Assembly: GCF_000003815.2 (NCBI RefSeq)
Contig: NC_049991.1
Coordinates: 15,518,202-15,582,201 of the forward strand
DNA length: 64,000 bases
DNA from: Branchiostoma floridae
Lineage: Eukaryota > Chordata > Leptocardii > Amphioxiformes > Branchiostomatidae
Reading direction: 5' to 3'
Both the position numbers and the translations under genes were made by a program. The notes beneath the pieces are model-generated. The model searched no databases, was not told the origin of the DNA, and saw only the letters and a program-made list of their open reading frames with translations. Below, in pieces: positions 1-24,400 of this stretch (position 1 is its first letter; each line of letters opens with the position of its first letter).

Positions 1-3000
1 CATAAGGCCTTTCACGTACCATCGCCTCCGGCTGTAAGAATGGACACCACGAAACCAAACCTTCCTAACAGGAAGGTACGCAGTGCACAGGCGAGGTACT
101 CAACAGGCGGTAAACAGAAATGGGAAGGTAGGAAGGTGAAGAGTGCCCAGTCATCATACACACAGCAACTTAGCACTCAGGGAGTACAGAATACTCAGGA
201 CAGAAGAACAAACGTGAAAGCAAGGAACACAAGAAGTAAACAACAAACAACGTTTCAAGACTTCCGAGAGGATTTGCCACATAGGACCCCTCCTGCATAT
301 GAAGAAGTGGTTGATAGTTCTACCTCACAGTTAAGTAATTACTTCTTTAAGACTGAACTAGAAGATGAAGAGGAGGAAACTGGGTTGGACCCCTACAGGC
401 TGGTAGGGAGTACAGCGGAGTGTTTCCCCTACAAGTGTGCCACGCCTGGAAACCAGGGGTTGGAGCAGGACAAAGGCAGACAACAGGATGAACTTTACGT
501 TACAGCAAGGTAAGGTCAACTGTTCGTCATTCTTATAGGATTGTGAGGTTCACAGAAAAGGGTATTGACAGGGGAAAAGGTCATGTACTCATATTAAACT
601 GTCTGCATTAAACTGTCTCCTGGGTTGTTTTAAATTGTTCTATGAAGCATTAGAGATGTGTAGGTTAAAATATTTCAAGATGATAGCATACACTAAAAAA
701 GACACTAAAAATAAATTTCTGACATTTCTACATTAAAACTAAGCTGTAAAGTAATGTTTGTTATTGTTTGGTTAGTGCCAGAAAACAGTCTTATTGAATC
801 ATCAATTTTCTAAGCTTCCAATAAGAGGCATAAACTGAGCCTTTCAGTTGAGGATTAGACAATAGATCCAATAATGGGTTTTTGTTGTTAACAATGATGC
901 CACAATCATGTTGTTTTTCATGTGGATTAGTGATGTTGGTAGCCCATAGATCCTTAGAAATATCCTCATAATAAAGAAGTTTTTGGGTGGGTTATGGGGT
1001 AAAAATGAAAATTTCAAGCTATTGTACAGAAAAATTAACATGATCGTCATTTGTCCTGCTTATCTACAGAAAGGTGCCCTCAGGAATTCAACCTCTCACC
1101 CCCTGGCTGACAGAAGATATTCCTCCAGAATGGTAAGGACAGTTTGCTAAAAGAATTCCAATTCTAACTCATTGCTGTATCATATATAATAGATGTGATA
1201 TTCCATATCATTGTGGTAAAGCATATTACCGTTTAATATTTCAGATACACTTATGAATCTTGCTGTGTCAGAAAATGCAGGTCCAATGTAATTAGATGGA
1301 TTTTCAGGTGAAAAATATGCTTGCTTCTATGGCAATTTCTAAATCCGGAGACAATAGAAAAATGTGGTCATAGCTTGTCAACTGATGGACTTAAAGAAGT
1401 TCAGAGTGAAATCTAAGGACATTTTATTAGAAACATTGACCCCAGATGAACCTTGTCATTTTCCACCAACAGGTGTGGTGTTGATCCCAGGGAGTGCCTG
1501 GTGTTCCTCCCCTCCCTGCGTACAATGGACAGTCCCCCTCCGTACATCCCCCCAATGCAATCACCTGAAGATGAACTTCCCTTCACAGACATTCTGCCCC
1601 CTCCACAGGTAACGACTTTCATTTTCTTATACATAAATTAAAGACAATGAAAAACAAAGCCTGGATGCCAGACTGTTTCCAGGGCCTACACAGACCAGCT
1701 CCTTGGCTCTAAAGCCAACATGCCCAGAGAAAATTCCATCACAGGCCCCCTGAGTTAGATCCTTAGTGTCTTTGAAAAGCACTGCAATGCCAATCAGTCC
1801 TGTAAACTAGGAATTGACCAAAGAAAAGCTTTGTAGATAAAGAAAAAGATTTGAGTTTAAAGTTGAGCAAGACATGTAGGTGCAAGCAAAGAAATGTTGC
1901 ATCTGTGCTTATACTAGCAAGCAAAGAAGTATTTATTGCAATCTTTTTGTACATCTTGTACTGTGTAGAGTGTAGACTCATAAAATTCTTCACTGTGCAG
2001 AACTCAAAGAGACATCAGAGAGTTAAGGAGCAGAGAAGACACTCAGAAGGACACGAGACACCACAATTTGGGGCAGTACAAAATGTAGAGATCTTCTCCA
2101 AATCAGATGGAAGCCTCCTACATGCGTAAGTTCCAGCAGGGATGTTTAGTTTGTAACACAATCTATGTCTCCTTTGGAGAGTGTTGTATGTGCTTTGTTG
2201 ATAGCAAAAAAATTGAAGTGCCTGGTATTAGCATCAGCATTACCTACAATTATTGGCATTGTACAAGCAGTGCAAACGGAGTCTGGAATCAACAATGTTT
2301 TAATCTTAGACTAGTTTTCTGAGTTGTTTTGCTTGGTTCCTACTTTTCACAAGGTTCAATAGGTACCTCTGAAATCTATTATTTCATTGTGACTTTTGAT
2401 GACTTTGCTGTGCAAAAAACAACTACCTGGAGTACATTCACTACGATTAGGGTCCTAGAAGGAGGGACAGTATACCCTCCAGGAAGGCTCTCATTTACAG
2501 CCATCGTGTGAGCTTACATGTTTAAGAGGCTGCAGTTGTTGGTGCAGGGGGTCAAAGTGTTTAGCAGACATCAGTACGGTAACCCCACCCCTCCTCCACC
2601 TGGTCTGCACTCAGACAACTTCTGAAACAGTTTCAGTCCTTTTGACTGTGCAGAACACGTCTACGTGTCAGTGGCATCTTATCTGTAAACTATGGCTGCA
2701 AGCCTGACACAGCGTTCTAGTTGAGTACACATGAAAGTGAAGGGGCACATACACCATATGTACAAGCAGGGTTATATAGGAGGGATTGGGTAGCAGGGCT
2801 GAAAGGATGGTTTGTTTTCCACGGCTGGTTGTTTCTCTCGTGTTGCGTCTCCTTTGTTTGGAGTGGCTCCGAGGTAAACAAAAGGTTTCGGGTCAGTTCA
2901 CGACCAGGACTATAGTTTATCTGGTGGCTGAAAGCATCACAACATACTTAATGTCAAGTTAGGTGCTAAATGTTTGTAACATTAGTAGACACACTGTCTA

Positions 3001-4654
3001 AGGCCAGTCTCCATCCAAACTCATGAATTAATCCCAAAGGAGGTCTTAAAATTAATCTAAAGAAATGTCATGTAAGTCATGTAAGTAGTTAAATAGTTTA
3101 AGGAAGTAAATCGACTTAGCAATGATTGGTGCTACCCATGTTCAGCTGGTAATTCAATCGATGTGTTATCAGCCAGCTGTAATATATTTCTGTATTTCAA
3201 TACAAAAACTTAAGAAATTAGAAATGATAGAAATGCACTTACCCGGTACCTTTAATTGTTCACTGGATTCAGGAGCAACAAAAAAGAGAAATCTATGAAG
3301 GAAATCAGGAAAGAAATAGATGAGCTTGACAGCATCCTGCAAGGTAAGTGCCCACACAAACTTGATACAAAAATGTACAATAATATGATTGTGCTAGCTT
3401 CAGGATGTCATGGCATCTTGTTAGGAGCTTGAATCTGTACAGATGGAATGAGTTTAATGCTTGTATGTGTGACAAGTCGTTCAGTGTAATATGATGTAGT
3501 TTGTTTAAGTATGCCAATGAGCAGTGATTAACGTTTATTGTTTGGACCCTGAAGGCAAAGAAATTCAAGGCTGTCCAAAACTGCACATTTTTGTCATTGA
3601 TTCTCCACAGGAATGGAAAGAGAAGAAACAGACAATACTGGGGTCCCGCAGCATGATAGTATGGACAACCAAAAACATTTTACAAACGAGTCTCCAATGT
3701 GAGCAGGTTTTGCTCAAGTTCACTAACATGAAACATAGTCACTGCACGCTTCGCAAATTAACTCAATCTACATTAGGCATTCTACGCTTTGCAGAAGCTT
3801 GTTATTTTTCTGTAAATCCTTAATACAGGAGATAGAGCTTAATCTGAAATCTGTTGTCTGTCTTGCATATTATAGGAGACCGCCTGAGCCGAAAACTGAA
3901 GGTATAACCCACATGGTAGGCACAGATCATTTTGTTACATTATCCTTGGATAGGTGTGTGTTTTCATCATGTACATCACATACATGCAGTACCACCTTTC
4001 TTTAAGGTTGTAATTTTAATTTTAATTTTCATGATAGTAAACCTGTGTCAGTAATGAATGCATCATGTAAAAGTTATCAAATTCCTTTGCATCAAACAAT
4101 GCTTTCAGTAAAATATAAGTCCAATCGTGAAGAATGTACCCTTATGGTAGCAGCTTTTGCAACTTCATGTACTTTTTGCTCATACATTTAGACATTCATT
4201 CATTCATCCATCTTATCCATCCAACCAATCAACCAAACACTCACCCACCCATGCACACACACACACATGCATCTTTCCACCTGTTCTGCTATTGTGTATC
4301 TTGCCACCCCACAGGACAGTGTGTAACCTAGCTGCTACATGTTCTTATGTTCCAGCGTGAGTTAGAGCAGTACACAGATGAGTGTGAGGAGGTGTTAGCC
4401 TCCATCAGGAGACGGAGACAGGAGTACCAAATGATGTATAACCCTGCTACATGTTCTTATGTTCCAGAGGGAGTTAGAGCAGTACACAGATGAGTGTAAC
4501 CCTGTTACATGTTCTTATTTTCCAGCGGGAGTTAGAGCAGTACACAGATGAGTGTGAGGAGGTGTTAGCCTCCATCAGGAGACAGAGACAGGAGAGTCTA
4601 CAGGAGCTGGCACAGCTGCACCCTGCGCTGGCCAACAGAAAGCTTTCATTGTAA
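1..4654 (+). CDS. Unrecognised proline-rich, coiled-coil protein (5' end probably outside window)
   Basis: I do not recognise the family. Eight exons join with consistent phase: 1-509 (first ATG at 40, but the frame is open back to base 1, so the protein may start off the window), 1070-1132, 1473-1608, 2001-2125, 3273-3343, 3611-3698, 3876-3915 and 4526-4654 (stop TAA 4652-4654). From the ATG it is 373 aa. Visible features: an internal repeat RKVRSAQARY / RKVKSAQSSY at residues 11-20 and 31-40; an acidic patch near residues 106-113; two PPxY motifs (PPAY at 84-87, PPPY at 199-202) of the kind bound by WW domains; then a charged, probably helical C-terminal part. The terminal exon has one nearly complete and one partial copy just upstream (acceptors near 4355 and 4465). 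I chose the last copy because it is complete and its phase matches. Function unknown; WW-domain partners are only an inference. A candidate AATAAA lies at 5265-5270. Confidence 0.6.
4190..4270 (+). repeat. Simple-sequence tract (CATC / CA rich)
   Basis: Imperfect CATT/CATC/CAAC tetramers grade into a short (CA)n run inside the last intron of the first gene. No other function seen. Confidence 0.6.
4355..4497 (+). repeat. Tandem upstream copies of the terminal exon and its acceptor
   Basis: Copy 1 (acceptor at 4355, exon-like sequence from 4356) repeats the real terminal exon at 4526 almost base for base through the RELEQYTDECEEVLASIRR stretch, then diverges. Copy 2 (acceptor near 4465) retains only about 30 bases. 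Each is preceded by the same intron end (tacatgttcttatgttccag-like). Confidence 0.85.
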
Positions 4655-5537
4655 TATTCCAAAAAGTAGTTACTCGAGCAACTGGATATGGTTTTGGAAA
4701 CGGTCAGACGTTTCAACTGGAATCCACCAGTTTTCGTCAGTGACACTGAAGTGATCTGGAAGAAACAGGTCTTTCATGCTCTAACTATGAATGAAGACAA
4801 TTTCAGATGTCCAATAGGAAACGTATCATTGTAATATTGTCGACGTATCATTGTAATATTGTATAGGATGTTGTATTATTATTGTCATTACAATTTTTTT
4901 CCTTACACATGTGTAACATTTCCTTGCTATAGACCCATAAAATATTGGCCATGGGCTACAGTAAAAAGAAATCTGAGAAGAATATACCAATAATGACCGT
5001 ACCCTAGACCCACTGCCCCTACAGCCTTAAAAAGGCTATGGGACAACCTTTCTACGACAAACAACAGTGTGTTCTGTTTCACTAAGATGAATACATTCAG
5101 GCTCTAATATCCATGACTTTGAATAGGACTGGACTGGTGGTTAAGTTGTTATATTAGTCCAGTGAGTGCTGGTTAGAGAATAGACAAAGAACATGTCAAA
5201 TATATTTTTCCTTAGACACAACAGTCGTAATGGTATTAGATATACATTCGTATATATCACAGATAATAAAATCATAAACGTACCGATTTCTCTCTCTCTT
5301 GTTTCTTAAGCCTTAAGGGGCAGTTAGGCATCATTATACAGTGAAACAATTCTGTAGATAATATACTATTAGTAAGTACTTCAACCTAACATATTGAGTC
5401 TGTTTGACAACCAGAAAGCATAAAAAGTCACAAAGTACACAATTAAATTTTGCAACGACAAGCTTCCAGGCTTATCTTATGAGATGAATCACATACACAC
5501 ACAAAAAGGACAAAACCCCAGATGTAGGATGAGGTAT

Positions 5538-5543
5538 TTTATT
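5538..5543 (-). promoter_or_regulatory. Likely TRAF7 polyadenylation signal
   Basis: AATAAA on the minus strand (TTTATT on plus), about 1.9 kb beyond the TRAF7 stop codon at 7430. It is the best signal I found before the neighbouring + strand gene ends. It implies a 3' UTR covering roughly 5520-7429, which contains a small hAT-like element (6094-6374) and an assembly gap. Confidence 0.45.
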
Positions 5544-6093
5544 ATGGCATAGCTGTTTTTGGCACAATATTCTTTGCCAAATAGATAGAGAATCAATTTA
5601 CATCACAGGAGACCGACGCTCCAACCTCGTACCAATGCAGACATAATCATAAAAAAGCAACCTTACCCCTAAAATATTGTAGACACTGATTTCGGAGGGA
5701 ACTTCTACAGCTCTATTTCACATGATGACTATATATCATTTCAATTTCTCAATGTACACGTGTTTCTTGATAGGGTATTTAGAATCACAAAGGTTTTAAA
5801 AGTGACCATTTACAGGTCGACATGATGGTGTCTAGTTGGGCTTTGGGTTAAAAACTATTTACAAAAGGATCTCCTGAAGGTCGGGATTTCAAAACATAAC
5901 TTTACCTGAGGGAGAGTTACAGGTACAGGTACTTGAAGCCCTTGGAAAAGAAACCTAACTGACGACATCAAGGCTAAAAATCGACAGGTTTATATACAAC
6001 ATACAAGGATCTGTACAACTGGATAAGATGGCAACTTGTAGGTCATTTGATATTCTACTGTTCAATGTCCGATGTAGAATTTACCTGTCAAAT

Positions 6094-6374
6094 CAGGGCT
6101 GTCTCCACCTTCTGTTCTGGGACAGAAATTTGCTTTTTCAAATGGACGAAAATTTCACCCTGTCCGTCTAAGTAAACAAAACTTCATGACAGATCTTAAG
6201 ATGAAAATTGACAACATTGGGTCCCAAATCTTAATTGAACCAAATTCAGCCTTTTCCTCCGCAATAATGCAACCATTGATCATGGTTAATGGCCTCCAAG
6301 GCCTGTAATAGATAAACTCTCTCCTCCCAAACATGAGAGTGAGAAACAAAAATCTACAGCTGGAGACAGCCCTG
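6094..6374. mobile_element. Small hAT-like MITE with CAGGGCTGTCTCC termini
   Basis: The left end begins CAGGGCTGTCTCCA and the right end is the complement, TGGAGACAGCCCTG. No coding capacity. The same terminus recurs at 24464, 60070 and, decayed, 9877-10104. CAGGG/CCCTG ends are typical of hAT elements. I see no clear target duplication at this copy. It sits in the inferred TRAF7 3' UTR. Confidence 0.7.
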
Positions 6375-7286
6375 GACCATAGCTGTACATATAAGCAGAT
6401 GCACTGATACTGACGCACTGTTTATGGTTTGCCATTCTAGCCACTTTTCCCCATCAATTCTAACTATTACTCAAATCTGATTAATTTGGTAAATAAAAAA
6501 GTACTTATACATGTACATGATTCTAGTGCTTTACAATAAGGATTACTTTTACTACCAAAGTAACAGCTGTTATTTCAGTGTGGCTGAACTAAAAGCTCTG
6601 ATTGTCAAAGGTGTACTTCACTTTTCCCACTACAGAACTCTCTCCTTTTCTTCTTGCTTACATGTAGCTGCCCCAATAACAAGCAGACTTTGTTAACACC
6701 AGCAAAACAAGTCATTAACTTGCCATTAAATCTAACTATTGTAGTAGTGTGGGCTCTATAGCCCTGGCTGTCGATACTACTAACAGTTCAAACATATTCG
6801 TTAGTGCTGAAGCCCTTGATAACATTTCTCTGTCATAATTAAACATTTCCATCTCTAGGGCGATACAATGTAGCATTTTCACTTGGAGAAAGGGTTACAT
6901 AGTTTAACATTTCTGGAAGCCCCTCCCCTTTGATTTTGTGTACATACACTTTGATAGGCCCATCCAAAAGTCACATTTTAAGGGGTAGTTTCTCTATACG
7001 GCTATATCATGCTATATAAATTGGACTGCACTCTCTAAATAAGCTTTGACCATAGAATGTACATACTTGCTACAATGTTCCCATAGTAACAGGTTTATGC
7101 AAATTTTACAATTTTTACAGTTTCTCCCCTTCCTTTCTGTAGAAGCTTAAGCCTTAAATTCTACAGACTGGTACCTTTAGGGATGGTAGAGCACTCACCG
7201 TGTGATATAGGAGACAGTGTATAATACCCTTTACTAACACTGATATAGAAATGTTGGCATTTCTTAACTAGTAAACCCCTATTGCT

Positions 7287-7387
7287 NNNNNNNNNNNNNN
7301 NNNNNNNNNNNNNNNNNNNNNNNNNNNNNNNNNNNNNNNNNNNNNNNNNNNNNNNNNNNNNNNNNNNNNNNNNNNNNNNNNNNNNNN
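7287..7387. other. Assembly gap (N run)
   Basis: A run of about 100 N immediately 3' of the TRAF7 stop codon. True length unknown. Confidence 0.99.
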
Positions 7388-7429
7388 GATGGTGCAAGGT
7401 TCCCTCAGTGTTGCAGCGCCCCCTATTAA

Positions 7430-20218
<12,789 letters not shown>

Positions 20219-21076
20219 ACTTGGTTCAGGTGTGACAAAATGGCAATCTTCTGTCCATTCAGGTCTGGGAAAGAAGACGTCAGTTAGCATTGTTGTTTTA
20301 ATGACATGAAACTTTGCTATACTTCTGGTATAACAGTAGGGACGTGGAGTAATGTGAAATTACACCTTGTGTGACTGAAGTAGAACAAACAACATGGAAT
20401 CAGAAAGACATAATTAAGCCTCACCAATGAGACACTGTCAGACAGACCACATGTTTTTAGATTGTTAAAATCTGTTGTATGCGCTGCATTGTGCAGTTTT
20501 ATATGCCATATAACATAAGTGGCAAGTGGCAACCAGGGATTTGCGTTGATTTCACCACCTTAAACATGTCCATACACGACTGTCACAGCAAGACATGCAA
20601 ATCAAGAAATCATGGACTTAAAATTGACAAATAATTTCTAGTTACCAAAGGTAATTTACAGCATGTCTTAACGTTTCACACCAATCACAGTACGTTTGTC
20701 GCCTAATGTGATGGCTGATAAGTTTCATGCCGAACGTTTCCTTGAGCTAACGCCCCTCTACCAAAGCCGGCTTGTCTAAACAGAGATTCAACTTTCACTA
20801 TCAAGATGACCATGCCAGAAAACTGTCATTCCCCCCCTCGACCCTCCCCCAACAAACACACTTGCAATGTCTTTATAAATGCAAAATCAGGTCGCTTTGC
20901 ACCATAACATAAGAGCCGACAATAAAAAACGTCTTACCATTCCAACGAGGTGCTTTCTGCCTGGTATCAAGGAAACATGTTTCGTTAAATTCCAAAGTCT
21001 TGACGACAACCTGACCAAGTCTTCTGTTTCTCCTCAGTTTTTTTCCTGCTTCCGGATCTCGGAGCTAATTTGGTGT

Positions 21077-21107
21077 CACGTGATAACTGGGCAAGAATCT
21101 CGCGAGA
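21077..21107. promoter_or_regulatory. Bidirectional TRAF7/EIF3D promoter core
   Basis: The palindrome TCTCGCGAGA is exact at 21098-21107, and a CACGTG E-box lies at 21077-21082. TCTCGCGAGA is a known element of TATA-less housekeeping and bidirectional promoters. It sits between the TRAF7 5' non-coding exon (donor about 20939, minus strand) and the EIF3D start at 21438. Transcription start sites are not mapped here. Confidence 0.6.
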
Positions 21108-21437
21108 CCTTTGGAGTATTCTATTGGACTTACTTTTTAGGGGAAAACTTGTCAAGCAGTATACTACAAAGTTAGAAGAAAACAGATAAAATATAAATCG
21201 TTTTAAGCAAATATTATTAACATTCCTAAATATTACATTTTATCAATTCTTACGCAATAAATCTACCCAATTGAATGATTTACAGATGATATAAGATTTA
21301 TCTTGCTATTTCAGACACCTACGTTTGGTATAGTCTGGGAACCCACGAGGAGTGCCTCTGCCATCTGGGTTTTTGCGGTCCTTGGCGGACAAATCTTCAT
21401 TTTTTTGCCGCCGATTCAGTAGGATTACTGGACAAAC

Positions 21438-24400
21438 ATGGCTCATTTCAATCCTCCGCAGATTCAGGACAACCACAATGGCTGGGGACCGTGCGCGATC
21501 CCGGAAAAATTCAAGGATATGCCGTACCAGCCGTTCAGCAAAGGGGACCGGTTAGGAAAGGTGAGGGGGAGGGGGGCATGTTGCAATCCTGTCTATGGAC
21601 ATCACGACGTGTGGATCTCATCAGATTTTATCCTAATTAAAGCTCATGCGACATTCTTTGGAATAGATTAAACTTGTTCATGTCAAGCATACAAGAGACG
21701 AGATCTCTCTTGAAATGTTCAATTGCTTGTCGAAAAAGAAAATTTTGCTCTACTTTATTTTACACAAATACTTAACATATGGCGGGAGGTTGGTCTTTGC
21801 AGGCATGGAAGCTAGGAGATTAAAAAAAAAAAACTGCCCTTGATAAAACCAATTGCAGCGTTACATTTATCGTTACTACCAAAGCATAAATCATTCTGAC
21901 CACTGAAGCCACTTCTTCAGATTTAATAAAAGCACATTTTTTTATGTATACCACAGGTGCGCATGTCAAAAATTATTTTCCACATAATTTTGAAGAGCAG
22001 CATTACCTGTGTGCTGCATAACTGTTTGTCAGTTTTATATAACGTCCGTGGGTTATGCTACTCTGATAGCAGCCTTACCATGAGTTGTTCTTAAAGGTAT
22101 TATGATAATGATGATGTTGACATGAAGAATGTTATTTCTTCCAGGTGTCTGACTGGACTGGTGCTACCTACCAAGACAGGAGATACATCAGTAAGTACCA
22201 GTACAATCCTAACACATATAGTCAGATTTATACCTACACATACATTAGAAGTCACATGATATACATCTCTACCTATACAATTATGAAGCAACACCCATAG
22301 CGTGGCATTACGCTGTGTAAGTTTTGCCCTAATGTGATTGGTGGTGGTTTGAGTTTGAGTTTAGGACATTTGCATGGTTTTGGTGTATTTTTGACATCAT
22401 GTTATTATCGTGACTTCTTGTGATGAGGATGGTCATTTGTATCTGTTGCAGACAAGTACAGCTCCCAGTTCGGTGCAGGGAACCAGTACTCCTACTACCA
22501 CGAGGAAGACGAGTCGTCCTTCCAGCTGGTGGACACCACCAAGACACCCAAGCCTCTGTACCAGCGCAACAGGCAGCGTTACAACCAGGTAGGCTTTACA
22601 TTCCTATAAAGCAGTGTTCTAGCCAGCCTGAATTTTTTTTCTGTCCCAGGATTTTGAATTGAAATTCTGTCCAAGGTGCGACGATCCAAGGGGGTCTGGG
22701 GGTATGCTGCCCGGGAAATTTTTTTAATCTAGACCCTCTGAAATGCTATTTCCTTTATTTTGAGGCGCAAATTTTCCTGGTAGAGTCAGCTTGGTTCAGC
22801 TTGGTAGAATCTTTACATGCTGGAAGGACAGATGCTGGCTTGAACCCTGCTAGTCTGCTACAAAGTGATATCATCATGGGAAAGTTTATAAGAATTAAGA
22901 TTGAAAGTTCTACTTACTTCTGAGAGTTCTTTCTATTGTTGTGGAGTATACCTGACACTTGACACAGCAATATTTCATTCCAAATATAACACCTTTTGTC
23001 TTTTTTTCCCAAAGCAACGTAACATGCGCCGGGAGCGCGAGCGTCGTGAGCAGCAGAGGGCAGCGGCCCAGAGTGCTCCACTGTCCAAGACACAGAAGAG
23101 CAGGGAGAGGTGGGTAGCAATACCTCTTTGGTACTTCTCTCTTGGAGAGAAGAAAATAGAAGCAATAGTAATAGAAATACAAAATTTTTGCTACTTTTTA
23201 GAAAATACGTTGTAGAGAGGAACACTTTTCTTGAGATATCAAAGCCTTCTTTCTATCCACTTGCAAAGTGTAAAGAAATATTATTCCAAATGGCATCTAG
23301 TATAGTGAACTGCCATCGTAGTACTGTAGTATTTTATCATGTCATAGGCAAGGATTTTTTTCTGACTCCCTGGATGCTGTACTTTCCTCAGGGACAGGAT
23401 GCGACTGCAGAAGAAGCTGCAGAAGCAGTTCGGTGGTCGGCAGAGGTGGAACGACAGGAACCAACAGGTTTGGTTTCATCACCCTTCAGAATAACTTCAA
23501 CAAGTTTTCATGTTAATAGCATGAAAGTTCATCTGTGTTGGTAGAATTCATTATAGAAAAAATGCTAACATTTTACTTCCAACACTGAAGCTAACTATAG
23601 GGACTTAACCCTCTAGATTTGTGGTCATTCTCTGTCGACCTTGTTCACAGAATGTTCTTCTATCTCTTGCTGGCTTATATTATCCAAGTGGGCCCACTCA
23701 GCCCCTCGCAGTGAGAGGTTGTGTAACAGAGACTAGTATGACCCATATTTTGAAAGGATATTCACATTGATTCATTATGTTTATCCTTAACCATTCGTAG
23801 GTGCAGACAAAGAATCGCGATGCATCCATCGAAGTCCGTCCAGATTGGAAGGTTCTTGAAGAGATGGACTTTCCTCGCCTTACCAAACTTCGCATGCCAG
23901 ACATCGATGAACCTACTGAGATGTATGAAGTCTTTTTGATTGTTAAACCTACTTTAAGTAACTTTGAAGAGATTCATTAGTCATGTATGAGCACAGTTAA
24001 TAGGAATTTTTCTTCTAACAGTGATGTATTTTTAAAGGTAAACACATGTACGCTCCTCCAAATTTTTTACCTAGTCTTGCACTCTAGTGAGACTAGGTCA
24101 ATTCTGTGAACAAGATGGACTGATAGCCATCGAAAATTTGGAGGTACGTACGTGTGTCTACCTTTTAAAATAAATTGTACTGTTGGAAGAAAAATTCTTA
24201 TTAACTACTTTAAGTTATTTTTTCCGATGAGTCAGGAGGATTAACATAACCACTAACTTGTACTTACTGCTATTTCCCTATCTCAGTGTCCAGTGTGGCG
24301 TGCTGGAGTACTATGACAAGTCGTATGACCGCGTGAACACCAAGAATGAGCGACGACTCGCTCGTGTCAACCGCATCTTCCACAAGGTCACTACCACTGA

